Source of the DNA: Elmis aenea
Lineage: Eukaryota > Arthropoda > Insecta > Coleoptera > Elmidae
DNA: 64,000 bases
Direction of reading: 5' to 3'
Assembly (NCBI GenBank): GCA_947652605.1
Contig: OX393578.1
Location: 55,435,415 to 55,499,414 of the forward strand
The notes beneath the pieces were generated by a model. That model did not search any database. It was not told the origin of the DNA and was given only the letters and a program-made list of their open reading frames with translations. The translations under genes were made by a program, and so were the position numbers. Below are positions 41,901 through 51,393 of the stretch, in pieces. The stretch's first letter is position 1, and every line of letters starts with the position of its first letter.

Positions 41901-42235
41901 TCACTGCTGCTTCGCCATTCGTAGTCACCGCGAAAATGTAGTGTGCGAGTGTCCAAGTTATTCATGGGACAATAGCAACAATGTCCTTGATCTTGGTCGT
42001 TATTTATGCTGGAACAGGGAGTGTCGTATAGTCTTTGCAGTGTTTGTATATTCCTGTTTTGCTTTTCAACTCCTTTATTGTCTGCTTTTTTATCGTTTTC
42101 ATCGTTCCTGAAAAGTTTCGTCCAAAAATTTCCTTTATGTTTCTTCTTCAAGGTTTCTTGTTTTTTTGACGGTTTCTGTTTATACGCGGTGCTAAAATCT
42201 CCAGGAGCTGTTGGTTGTTCATCTCTGTTGAGCAA
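38909..42235 (-). CDS. Large cysteine-rich protein of unknown function (1108 aa)
   Basis: A single uninterrupted frame of 1108 codons, far longer than chance in this AT-rich DNA. I do not recognise the family. Residues 1-70 are Lys-rich. Residues 74-366 hold dense cysteine clusters: CCYCP (86-90), CCPC (152-155), CCPC (190-193), CPC (205-207), CRCCLC (231-236), CC (256-257), CRCCC (280-284), and C-x2-C-x2-PCCP (357-366). The remainder (about 390-1108) is Asn/Ser/Gln-rich, probably disordered, ending in a basic tail. No signal peptide or membrane segment. The CC-P-C clusters recall structural proteins cross-linked by disulphides, such as sperm or cuticle proteins, but that is only compositional. 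The frame stays open about 45 codons upstream of the first ATG without another Met. A segment is shared with the neighbour at 43764-44249. Confidence 0.75.
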   Translation of the reverse strand: MLNRDEQPTAPGDFSTAYKQKPSKKQETLKKKHKGNFWTKLFRNDENDKKADNKGVEKQNRNIQTLQRLYDTPCSSINNDQDQGHCCYCPMNNLDTRTLHFRGDYEWRSSSERQSSSSVVQFKTRHEVCKCNMRKVQSWMREKCDNSSSDECCPCLSKHALRQPPSQDSVEYLAMRLRCINSDQAKTEPCCPCQKPQHRRKRMQCPCRQVSIQQNDNNERKKCSHRQMQRCRCCLCQETKERRDLPQNKRSNKLQCCHTHEQKNGKEKCNKKLKREYQECRCCCAYDQTKEAKSDLKTKYLKITVTKSKSVQITPRMANEGTCCSLAIPKEENAKKSIANDSSPNARLDQSCSIPFCPNCSTPCCPTAQPAENTLRNPTQNNFAPQTSSVNPMLLTEKRIKDNFSKLFKRDSFESPLSGYNYNFFPANVPYSKTVSLESKLPKPIHIEDKNFGLKFVEDDSTGNENEHKKLLSAVCEAILSARKPHINYRDKNVGVSNIADLDSLVSEKPSDCSIWTNLKEESKNDEDTIQAYIDKTLTNLQLKKTENLAPVTAQLDLKNFSLQTEKRLTVIPNRHQQDLQTAVEKLISKSNTEQTAKNCSNTDPQPNTRGQIQINTENKDSTKQLPDESMSTSNFNNLKTKDCKFFNFSDYGARIKMPYCKKRQSNFDFIDPKETPKILKSKSQTNLFTSTCSIRNKQRLIKSSAIPAKKPFCSVRNLNDSSRGNERTGENCRKIKSLPNKLACDIILSKTFDKLKQKSPLNNPFQYLFKAVPPPPITIQQAPDFPQLQNIPSINDSQETQTGAQFLSPKSRINCNANNFEPVYSNDFYKMNQTTSTLSTVPSVTTEHGPEEEYKSVNLENLRYPDTNQNMPRSAMDNINLIFKLDANAPGLGFSSASFISGMYSEGPYSKMNLERSSNSAYTPQRSDPYINPQIQKNNSWDFSLKSPFQEQTLPSTSHHPPQYCYDSDEHFILNNLRSYSDISDVGSLHPILNETKNESVLCTLLPNVEEHSEPSTEPQIPSQFNNSQTEHYDFARSRNKGKQKREYIRTPRSPKRESLFSMFCAPVDTKRISHSLARRKSIYRKERRLATVQKLKVRGFFGKENI

Positions 42236-42376
42236 TAAATCAGTCGGTTTGAACGATCGTTATTATTCGCCGTACAGGGACAAAGTTGCGTGAATTTCGT
42301 GTTAAATTTGAGTCTGAGAAAACATTTCCAAGCCCTTTTAGTTCAGAAGTTGTTCACAAAAAACTAAATTAACTGA

Positions 42377-43705
42377 TACAGTCAAATCTCGTTATAACGA
42401 ACTTCTAGGGACCTATAAAATTATCTCGTAATACTGAATATTCGTTGTAATGATACTGAAAAAAAAACAATTTTATTCACATATGCTGTTTTACTTGTTA
42501 ATCGAAGTAGGTACATGATAGTATATTACAGAACAAGATATGTAAGAAGCATGTTACGCACGAGCGGAGAAGTTGCGCACGGAGCTGCGTAGCGGCAAGT
42601 GCGTATTTTCACGAGTACTTCATTTTTTTAAAACTCGTGTTATGTAGTTTACTTTTTCTACGATCACATAATACCTACGATTTTAACGGTTTTTTTTGGC
42701 TAATATACACATGTAATCATTACGTTGTCTTGTCAATTTTGACGTAAGCCTACTTTTAAATGTCTAGGAAAGTGTGCGTTTTGCTTACCGTGCGTTATAA
42801 CTATTTAAAAATGTTGCAATTTCTCTTAACTTTATCAAAAATTCTTAATAACTCGAAAATTGTTGCAGATAGGTATAGGCAACGTTAACACAGATTGATG
42901 TAGAATGTAATTTTGCATTAGAAAATGAAAAAAAAAATTGTGCTTGGTTTTTTAAAAAAACGAGTTTTAGTGGTCTGAAGCTGTATTAAAAGAAAATTTA
43001 ATTTTGGACACCCTGTAAGTAATGCATCGATTGCAAAAATTCCAGGATGTACTCCAAGGTTTCTTCTAGGCATGGTCTAAATTTAAGCGTTTTTTCTTCA
43101 AAAATGGCGACGTTAGATAATATTAAGCATCACGATGAAAATTAAAAAAATTTCAAAAAAGTCAAAAAATCTAAAAAATGACTGCACTTGGGTATAGGGA
43201 ATGCTAATAAAAGTCCCTCTAAAATGACGTTTTAAATCCAAATACGCAATAAAAAACAGACCATTGTATTTGAAATAAGAAAGTAGACGTCAACTTCCGG
43301 TACTTCCGGAAATGTCGCCATATTGAAAAAAATTTCAGTAAACAGATCAGATGCCATAACCAAAATTTCAGATCCATACCCTTTTTCATTCTTCATATAT
43401 TTTTAATTACCGGTCTCAATCAATCACCCTGTATAACTGCATAAATAACTACATAAATTAGCTGTATAAAGTAGTAATAATTTTTTTTTTGAGCATACAA
43501 TTTTCAATACCCTTTATAAAGTTCTATTTAGGAGCGCATTAATTTAAAAAATTCCTTATAAAAATATACTTTATATTGAAATTTTTCCTTCGTTAAAACG
43601 AGATTCTTTTAACACTGTTGTTAAGTAATTTCGTTTGGTAGATACCGCGAAAATAATTCGTTATACCGGATATTTCGTTATTCGTTAAAGCGAAATTTGA
43701 CTGTA
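42377..43705. mobile_element. pogo/Tigger-like MITE with a nested foldback arm
   Basis: The ends CAGTCAAATCTCGTTATAAC (42379) and TTAAAGCGAAATTTGACTG (to 43703), with internal TTCGTTATAACGAA-type motifs, are characteristic of pogo-family elements; TA flanks both ends. No transposase is present. Another repeat lies inside (42830-43434). The element lies between the two Cys-rich genes. Confidence 0.8.
42830..43434. mobile_element. Single arm of the 34-kb-type foldback transposon
   Basis: The sequence from 'ctttatcaaaaattcttaataactcg' to 'caatcaatcaccctgtata' closely matches the right arm of the foldback element at 34037-35902 (about 35290-35904). The left arm and transposase remnant are absent. 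Nested within the pogo-like MITE at 42379-43703. Confidence 0.75.
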
Positions 43706-43763
43706 TATTCAATTTAATTTTCAGATTCTTATTCAACAGCAAATTACGCAACTTTGCGCAAAT

Positions 43764-44249
43764 TTAGCCAGCTGAGTGGCTCTTAAAATACGCGAGATTC
43801 CTATTTTGAACATTGCATTTGGGACACCCTGTATATAAATATTTGGTATTTAAAGGCTGGTACCTTTTTGGTGCTTGACTAGGTTTATGTTGACAGCTAT
43901 GTTCATGTTTTCTGACCCAGTTCCAGCCCCACCAACGACAGAATTGTAAATCCCATAAATTATCATAGTTAGGAGATTCGCTTGGGGGTGAACCAGGCCC
44001 CCAAGGACACGGGCAATGACCTTTTGCATTTTTAAAATTGCTACCGGCAGTTTGAGTTTCGCAGTGGTTTTTTTGTACAGGGTCGCCTAAATTCTTTTGC
44101 GCAGCTTGCACGAATGGACAACAGGGTCTCACACACTTTTTGCAACAATTATCTGGCGTTTGGACCTCCTTTCCGATTTGATTCAGATCTAGAGTACCTC
44201 GACAATCGTTATTATTCGAAGGCTCATTTTTTTCTAGAAACGGGTTCAT
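43764..44249 (-). CDS. Short Cys-rich protein related to the 38909-42235 gene; 3' end formed by transposon sequence
   Basis: A 161-codon frame starting MNPFLEKNEPSNNND. Residues 35-71 (CCKKCVRPCCP, then L, P, QK and QT at similar spacing) align with residues 356-391 of the neighbouring large Cys-rich protein, sharing C-x2-C-x2-PCCP. Further cysteines follow (CPCPWG, CQHKP). The last ~23 codons (YTGCPKCNVQNRN on) come from a TA-CAGGGTGTCCC transposon terminus at 43764-43834, which reappears at about 46985-47070. The original C-terminus has therefore been replaced or truncated. It could be a pseudogene or a young truncated paralogue; expression is unknown. Confidence 0.5.
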   Translation of the reverse strand: MNPFLEKNEPSNNNDCRGTLDLNQIGKEVQTPDNCCKKCVRPCCPFVQAAQKNLGDPVQKNHCETQTAGSNFKNAKGHCPCPWGPGSPPSESPNYDNLWDLQFCRWWGWNWVRKHEHSCQHKPSQAPKRYQPLNTKYLYTGCPKCNVQNRNLAYFKSHSAG

Positions 44250-44600
44250 GAAGTTAGGAAATAATTAGTTCAATATGATACCTGTTGTAATAGGTATACT
44301 TGCCTGCCATTTTAAGAAAACCCTTCTATGTACCCAAAGTTTTACTTTTTTTATCTTTTATCCCTTCCATATCAAATTAGGTGCATATTAAATATTTTAA
44401 CATTATAGAAATTTTAATGACATCCTTCAAAATTATTATTACAGCTTGTCAGATAATTGCCGATTTGTCACAAATACTGACAAGTGCCTTCATAGTTTTT
44501 TAAATTAAATTAAATGAGCATAAATAAAGTTTAAGTTCTGTGGTTTAGAATTACAAAAACATTTATTGCTCAATATCAAACACTTTAAAACTGCACACGG
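44250..44600. other. Intergenic, nothing recognised
   Basis: AT-rich DNA upstream of the short Cys-rich gene. May hold its promoter; no motif stands out. Confidence 0.35.
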
Positions 44601-44629
44601 CGATCCAATTTCGATGCGATTAAATGGAT

Positions 44630-46760
44630 ATCTCGCTTAATATTGAAGATCGGATTAACGATTAACTTACCAAAAATGTTTTTGAGACAAACTCCGAACT
44701 GTTTTCAAGAATATTTTATCATTACCGCGCGCATTGGTAAATAGATGAATTTCGATTTAATCTCTGACGGTTTCTAAGGCCAACGCAATCGCAAAAATTA
44801 CTTATTATTCAACTTTTAGTTTTTCCCCTATTTTTCCGAAAGAAATGGCCAGTGGCACGTATAATAGGGTGGATCGCTCTTATATGGGAGAATTTTTTTT
44901 TTCGAATTTCAATTTCGGGGGGTGCGCGATAGATGCTCTGGTATCTTTTGATTAATCATGCAAAATATTTTTAAAAAATAATAATTGGAAGTACTGCCCC
45001 AAAGTCGTCAAAGTTTTCGAGAATTTAAAAAAAGTTACTTTAAATTAAAATGTCTTTGTTCTATTTTTAACAACGAATTTCACGAGTTTTTGGAACATTA
45101 TCACAGTTTATGCTTTTAATTATTAAAATAACAATGTAACACACCGTTTTTCTTACTTTCCCGAGTAATTTTATTGTCACGTGCGCGTGGTGTGCACGGG
45201 TAGTGCAGCGGATATGTCATTTAGCGTCCCTTCGCTTTATAGTTTCAATTTTTTTTCAGGAAGAGATCACGTTTCGTTCTGATTTCGAATATTTGAGATT
45301 TGATAGTGTGATTTTTTTGTAATAAAAGTACATACGTTTACGTAGCAGTGATACAAACTGTCCTATATTTGGTGTTGGCAAAGAATTCCCGAATAGTTTG
45401 TTACCGACGCATGAAAGCATGAAGGCATGATATAATATTTTATTTACGTCTCCAAACCTTAGCAAACGATTCCAGGATTTGGTAAGAGACACTAGTAAAA
45501 TAGTTACTACTGACATAGAACAAATCTGGAGAAGAGCGTCCTTACCTACAGTAGAGCATCGAACAATCTTAGCGAGAATAAAAACATATCACGTCAAATA
45601 CCGTGCAATCCTAAAGCCCTATCAATGTAGAAAGAATAGTGACAACTACAGAAACAAATTGGAGAAGTTCAAAATGGACTCTGTTTGACATTGCCACGCA
45701 AATGTAGTTCGTTCGAGACTAGTTCTTGTGACAAATCGCGAAAGATACTCATTAAAGAAAGAGAATTCTTGTTAGACCAGCGAGGTCAAAGAAAAATGAT
45801 GATGTGTTCCTTAGATAGAGAGACTACAAGGAAAAACGAAACCAATATTTTCAAAAAATTGTAACGAAACTTTTATGAAGAAGCTTCCCAAACATCAAAG
45901 TCCCAAAGATCCACGTCTCAAACTAAGGGTTCAAATTCTAAGCCCTTAAAAGCAAATGCTGATATGCAGGAAAAGCAATGAGGACTATCGCAGAAAAGTT
46001 GTGTTTGAAGAGCACATTAGTTTATTGAAAAAACCTGGCTCACAATACATTGACCATATTTCTATGAAATCTAGTGACGCAAAAACAATTGCCAATTGAC
46101 TGTTCGCATCATTTCCGAATGGACAAAGTCGAAACTGATATTTTACCTAAACTTTGTTTGATGCCTTGCCACACACAAACCACTGAAAGATGTGTCAAAT
46201 TGGTGACGGATCAGAAATAAATTAGAATCTTGTCGTATCATACCAAGAAAGACTACAAAACCAGGTTATTAGCTTAATTTTGGAGTGATCTTAATTTTTT
46301 TTAAAGCTGTTTTTGTGTGATTTACATTCTGTTCTATTTTCTTATTCTTTTAATTGTCCAAAAAAGTTATAAAAATTTTGGAGCCTAACCTTGAATACTT
46401 TTATTGGGCATAAACTATAACCTACATTCAGCAAATTTTGTTCAAAATTCAGCAGGCTTGGGGCAGTACTTGCACTAATAATATCAAAATATTGTCTTTA
46501 TGACTTCTGATTGTATTCCCCTAGAGCATCTTTTCCGCTCCCCGCCAGAAAAAAAAAAAAAATAAAAAATTCGATCCACCCTAACGTATAACTCTGCAAA
46601 ACATTTAGTTTTGGGGTCCTTGATGAAATAAACACAGCCTTGATCAGATTCTAGCAACAACATATCGTGACCTTTCCTGGTATAGCAAGTAATATCTCTT
46701 TTAAAAGAGGGAGAAAAAGCACATTTAACTTCCATAGCCAACTTCGCGACCCATAAGAAA
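44630..46760. repeat. Repeat arm related to 52606-53340, split by the 44865-46583 element
   Basis: 44690-44864 plus 46584-46700 (through 'ggccagtggcacgtataactctgcaaaac' and 'ccttgatcagattctagc') form one continuous copy of the arm seen twice, in opposite orientations, at 52606-52890 and 53040-53340. The join between them is exactly the 8-bp duplication of the inserted element. Confidence 0.7.
44857..46591. mobile_element. 8-bp-TSD DNA transposon with TAGGGTGGATCG ends
   Basis: The element spans 44865-46583. Its ends are TAGGGTGGATCG and CGATCCACCCTA, flanked by a perfect 8-bp duplication ACGTATAA (44857-44864 and 46584-46591). The plus strand at about 45480-46270 encodes a heavily broken protein (VRDTSKIVTTDIEQIWRRAS, RTILARIKTYHVKYRA, later LFDIAT). 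This resembles a repeated insect ORF with an 'LFDIA-x-C-x-C' motif. An 8-bp duplication suits hAT or P-type elements; the superfamily cannot be settled. Confidence 0.8.
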
Positions 46761-46984
46761 AAATGAAATTAGGGGTAATATCTTAAAAATGAAAAAAAAA
46801 ATGTAAAATAATAGTTACATTCTACATAAAAAAGTACCTTTAGAAGGTACAAATAAAATTGATCTAATGATTAAGACGAAAAAGTTATGAGAGAAAAAAG
46901 AAATTCGACATTTTCATATTTTTTGCTAAAACATCTGAATTTTGTACTTTTAAAAGTTGATTGTGGCTCCTCTTAGAGTAAGAA

Positions 46985-47070
46985 ATAATGTATCTAAGTT
47001 AAGCAAACCTGTGTCTCTTATAATAAGCGAGATCCCCATGCTGGAAATGTAATCTGGGACACCCTGTATA
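46985..47070. repeat. Terminus of a CAGGGTGTCCC-type transposon
   Basis: 'tcttataataagcgagatcc ... ctgggacaccctgtata' matches the sequence that forms the 3' end of the short Cys-rich frame (43764-43834). A weaker relative is near 48000-48050 (ttttaagcgagatgtaactcc ... ggaccaccctgtt), possibly the other end of the same element. Confidence 0.55.
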
Positions 47071-47224
47071 TGGGTTGATGTATTAGTTATTTTTATTAAT
47101 ACGCAAGTTAAAAAAATTTCTTAGGACCATCAAACGCTGCATCAAAATGTCTAAACATAACCTCCAGAATTTTTTTCGATATTTACAACAATAACGGAGA
47201 GATATGCCACATTATTAATATGAC

Positions 47225-47890
47225 AAAATAGTTATTTATGTATCAAGGCCAAAACGTGTAACTTTTTCGGCCGCGTCTGGTTTGCTGGCTGAGACGTAGT
47301 CGAAGCCAGCAAACAGGCAAGGCCGAAAAAGTACGTTTTGGCCGAGGTGCATATTACATTTTTTGTGCGATCGAATTAAAACAATTTAAATTTTTAGTAT
47401 TTTTCAAAAATATAGGTTAGAAACTACGTGACATTCTGTCACTGACAGATGACGGCGTATGCTGTTAGCGGTGGAAACTTACTTGCATAATTCTGTACAT
47501 AATTTAAATAACCCTTTTTTGTGCGATTGTAATGTTTTATTTATAAATTTAAACATTGATTAATTATTATTTACATAACATAGTACATACGTAAATCAAC
47601 ACTAATTTTTTATTCAGTATTCAGCAACAGTATCAACACGAAAATATTAGGTTATAAACTACCTGACAGTTAACAACCTACAGACCTCTACGTCACTACC
47701 CTTAGCGGGGAAGCCATTATATTCAGACACGCACATGCGCTTTCCGTTCTGCTTAATGCAAATGATCTTTTTTGTACGCTGTAGCGGCCGAAAAAGAAGT
47801 TGCTAAGGATAGGGCCGGAAATGCAGTACTTTATGGTTGCTAACGCGTCCGTCAAACAACTGTTTCTAGTACGATCGCACAAAAAAATTG
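47225..47890. repeat. GC-rich hairpin repeat, copy A
   Basis: Contains 'ggccaaaacgtgtaactttttcggcc' and a near-palindrome around 'tttgctggctgagacgtagtc', then an inner element bounded by TTTTTTGTGCGATCG (about 47356) and CGATCGCACAAAAAAA (about 47872-47887). An inverted, shorter copy is at 59175-59601. Locally much more GC-rich than its surroundings. No coding sequence. Class unknown. Confidence 0.65.
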
Positions 47891-48104
47891 TTTTTTCTAA
47901 TAACTCAAAGACCGGAAATGATAAAATATTTTTGGAAACAGTTCTGAGTTTGTCTTAAAAAACCACATTTTTGATGATTTATTCATTTCTCTATCTAGAA
48001 TTTTAAGCGAGATGTAACTCCATCGAATTTGGACCACCCTGTTCAACAAAATTATCTTCAATTTTAATTAACAGAAATAAAGAGGCACAACGTAATTAAA
48101 AATA

Positions 48105-48110
48105 TTTATT
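48105..48110 (-). terminator. Polyadenylation signal of ZFPL1
   Basis: TTTATT on the plus strand (minus AATAAA), about 95 bases beyond the stop codon. Confidence 0.55.
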
Positions 48111-48203
48111 ATCTAATTATAACTGATTAACATATTTATATGAAGCAGATAGTAACACACATTAATATTTATAATCCCTGGACTAATTTATAACTGCAAA
48201 TAA

Positions 48204-51155
48204 TTACATAGAATGTGAGTCGACAGGTTGTACACGGATATGTCGATTGTGCATGGGATCTAAACTTGGATCATCTTCCGTATATAAACGTCCATATCTA
48301 GACATCACTAGTAGTAAAACGATTAATGCCAAGACGAGAATAATTCCAAGCATGCAGTAGCGTTTGTATATCGAAGATCCGCTTCGTGCGCGTGGTTGCA
48401 TACTTAAAGCATTTCTGGAAACATAAAAACGTAACATTACAAGCCATTCTCGATTAACCCTTTCACTGCGGGAACCGTATTATTCCGCATTTAATTTTCG
48501 TGGCTCATGTGCGGGAACCGGAATATTACGCCGACGCGTTTTTGGCACTTTTTGAAGCGACAGACCGCCTTCGCTGTATTTTTTAGCATCTACAGCAGAC
48601 TGCGTCTCATATTTAACTTGAGAGGTCGCTATATGTGTATGACACTTTTTTGCTGCAGACTGCGGAAACCGTAAAATTCCGCGCTGTTTATTTAGACTGG
48701 ATTATTTAGAGCGCAAGCCAACTTTACGTAGTACGTGCATGGTACTTGTTCATTAAACAAATCTGTTTGCATTTTATAAAAGTGTGAGTAAATACTTGAA
48801 TATTTGGATGTGGTGACGAACAATACCAGTTGATTTTTATAATCTAAACTGGATAGACTCTTAGAAAAGTTAATTAGGGCTAATCCACATAATCCAGGGC
48901 GGAAGTTTACAGTTAGAATTTGTTTGCATGTGTATCAAAGTATACGTAAATACCTGAACGAAAATGCCACTTTACCTTTTTAACTTATTGAAAGACATTT
49001 TCCATCAATATATCCAACAAATGAAGAAAAAAAATCCCTTAAAGGTGCATTATATGCACTAAGCGAAGCGTTAGAAAAGAAACGCGATTCACCTGCAAAA
49101 ATTGTAATGTTCCACTTTGTGGTGCCTTGTTTTGAAAAATACCATTCTCAAAAACGATTTTAGTTCTTTAAAACTCATTTTTAACGTCTGTTTTATACTA
49201 TACTATTTTTTCGTTTAAGAAAATCGTATACGATTTTTGATACAAAAATTTCGTTCAAGAATTTAGCATGGAAAATATGAACCATTTACAGTGTACTATT
49301 TTTTGGTACGAAAACTGCAATATATTTTGGTTACTTTTTAGTAACTTTTATCATATTTTGTTGGCACCTTGAGTAACCATGTCAAATGTTCAATTTGATC
49401 ACAGAACAAAAAGCAAATCATTTTCAAATTTAACGTATATTTAACGCTTGTTCCATTCTACATATTTATTCCTACAAAATAAATTCTGAGGGATTAACGG
49501 TAATAAGTAGTATTTAACATGGTTTGATTGTTTCAGTTAACCTAACCCACAAATGACATGCGGTCAGATACAGTTACAGTAGAATACGCATGCGCCCATG
49601 CTAAAATTGGACGTATTTAGGGCACGTAGTAATTTCGTACGAATTTTTTGTTCAAGATTTTTAATTTCTGATTTGACACCATACTAGAAAATTGTATACG
49701 ATTTTCTTAAACGAAAAAATAGTATAGTATAAAACAGACTTAACAAATATTTGCATTATACATAATTTAATTTAGTTATTATTTTTTGGTTTGCCCTAAC
49801 AACATTTGTATATTTTATTTATGTAATTCTTTGTGTGCAAACAATAATTATAAATAAATTTAGAAATTGTTATCTATTTTTTTTTAAAGTCGAACCTATA
49901 CTCTGACTGTGGGAACCGTATTAATACGCAAGGTGCAGGGATCTGACTGCAGGAACCGTAATAATCCGCACTACCTGTCGAACGCCGCACAGCGGACATG
50001 ACTTGTAGAAACGAGTGCCGCAGCGAAAGGGTTAAGTCGCTTTGGGAAAACAATTTAATAATTAATTTTATGATATTACATGCTCCAATCTTTAACCCAA
50101 CACACGTTGAAGTTGCACAAACGGTAATTATCATACAGCACAAATTCATTCACAAACCTCGACCGTACTATTTTTACAGTGAGCGTAAAACTGTTATCTA
50201 TTAATTTAACACTTACTTCCACCATCTTCGCATCCATTCACCAGCTGGTCGCCTTTTATATTTGTCTTCGTCATGATCGAAAACTACTCCTCGCGTTTCC
50301 CTGATATCTTGGAACACCCTACGAGCCGGCGCTTGAAAATTATCTGCCATCCCACGACTAAAAGCCCCCTGATCTTCCACATGTACAACGGAATGTGCAG
50401 GACTAGGTGAAATGCTCGAACTAGGTGCCGGCGCTATGTTGTTGTTGATAAGCGTCGGTTTCATTTCGCGGTCTTCGGATAACTATAAAGGAAAACGGCG
50501 AGCTTTAATCTTCAAATACGTAAAAAACTCGAAGCATATTTTACTTGCCGCAAAAATAAATTGTCTCTGCATATTTTTCAAGACACAATAAGAGATATTT
50601 CCGAGGTATAATACGTATAACGTTACTTACGAGTGGCAAACCAAGTCCCGCTCTAGCCCAGTTAACACCGGCTAATTTTTCTCTTAAAACATCGGCAACA
50701 GGGCTGACTAAATTAGTGGGTGGAAACAAGACGCACCTACACGATGGACAAGTGTATCCAGCTGGAGCTGTCGTAGACGGTAGCTGCCTCGAGTAATGGT
50801 CCAAACACGACCAATGAAAGACATCTGTAACGATAACACACATAACGTACACTTCCGATTTATCGAATTTTCATTCAAGAACTTACGGTAACATGTTAAA
50901 CGTATACAATCCTCCAGATTCAGTTCTTTTGAGCACAGTTCACAAATAGGGTTATAATCACTGTCTTGCAACCATTGAAGATACGACTGTATTATACACT
51001 AAAAAAATTGCTAGTTTAGTGATTAAATCGGCTAAAATCATTCATGAACTTACTTTTGGATGATTGGTGACCATACAATGCTCACAAACATTAACTCTGT
51101 GTTCAAAACAAAACTGATTTGTGACACGTCTCTTAGGACATTTGCACAGCCCCAT
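48204..51155 (-). CDS. ZFPL1: Zinc finger protein-like 1 (Golgi RING-type membrane protein)
   Basis: Five exons: 51155-51054, 50998-50887, 50824-50631, 50482-50217 and 48414-48204, giving 294 residues (human about 310). ZFPL1 is an integral cis-Golgi protein that binds GM130 and supports Golgi assembly. Order of parts: B-box-like zinc finger starting [20 protein letters not shown] with VCEHC, RING-like finger (CELCSKEL ... CYHVFHWSCL ... [15 protein letters not shown]), the block [18 protein letters not shown], a variable Ser/Pro stretch, DKYKRRP, one transmembrane helix (about 246-262, LGIIL..LLLVMS) and the conserved C-terminal DPNLDP-like motif, here [14 protein letters not shown]. All zinc ligands appear intact. 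The last intron (1.8 kb) contains a TTAA-flanked transposon; other introns are 55-150 bp. Confidence 0.97.
48454..50035. mobile_element. piggyBac-like non-autonomous element in the last ZFPL1 intron
   Basis: Ends TTAACCCTTTCACTGCGG (48454) and CCGCAGCGAAAGGGTTAA (to 50035): TTAA on both sides and near-perfect inverted repeats starting CCCTTTC. Subterminal repeats of a GGAACCGTATTATTCCGC type occur twice near the left end (48471, 48509), once at 48663 and twice near the right end (49911, 49943). No transposase frame. A smaller foldback element is nested at 49186-49739. Confidence 0.8.
49181..49744. mobile_element. Foldback MITE nested in the piggyBac-like element
   Basis: The inverted ends GTCTGTTTTATACTATACTA (49186) and TAGTATAGTATAAAACAGAC (to 49739) extend for about 50 bp (..ttttcgtttaagaaaatcgtatacgattt..). 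The flanks carry the direct repeat TTAAC (49181-49185, 49740-49744), so either a 5-bp duplication or another TTAA target. No coding sequence. Confidence 0.75.
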
Positions 51156-51233
51156 TTTGCGAAATAACACTAACTAAAGACTTTTTAACACTACTAGTTC
51201 ACTAATTGAAACACATACTTTGGTACATAAACT

Positions 51234-51239
51234 TTTATT
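51234..51239 (-). terminator. Candidate polyadenylation signal of the 247-aa membrane-protein gene
   Basis: Minus-strand AATAAA, 155 bases beyond the stop and only about 80 bases before the ZFPL1 start codon, so the two same-strand genes are tightly packed. Confidence 0.45.
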
Positions 51240-51393
51240 AACGATTAATTTACAAATTTTACAAATTAGCCACGTAATTACTACAACCACAACCTGTGTC
51301 TGTAAAATTTTGACAGCTGTCATTTGATTTTGACGCAACAGCATCGCCCCTAGCGAAACGTAATGTAAACAGAGTCACGTGGTGTGTTTAAAT

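Noticed and set aside
45479..45688. 69-aa frame as a possible host gene
   Set aside because: Part of a broken ORF inside a transposon with clear 8-bp duplication.
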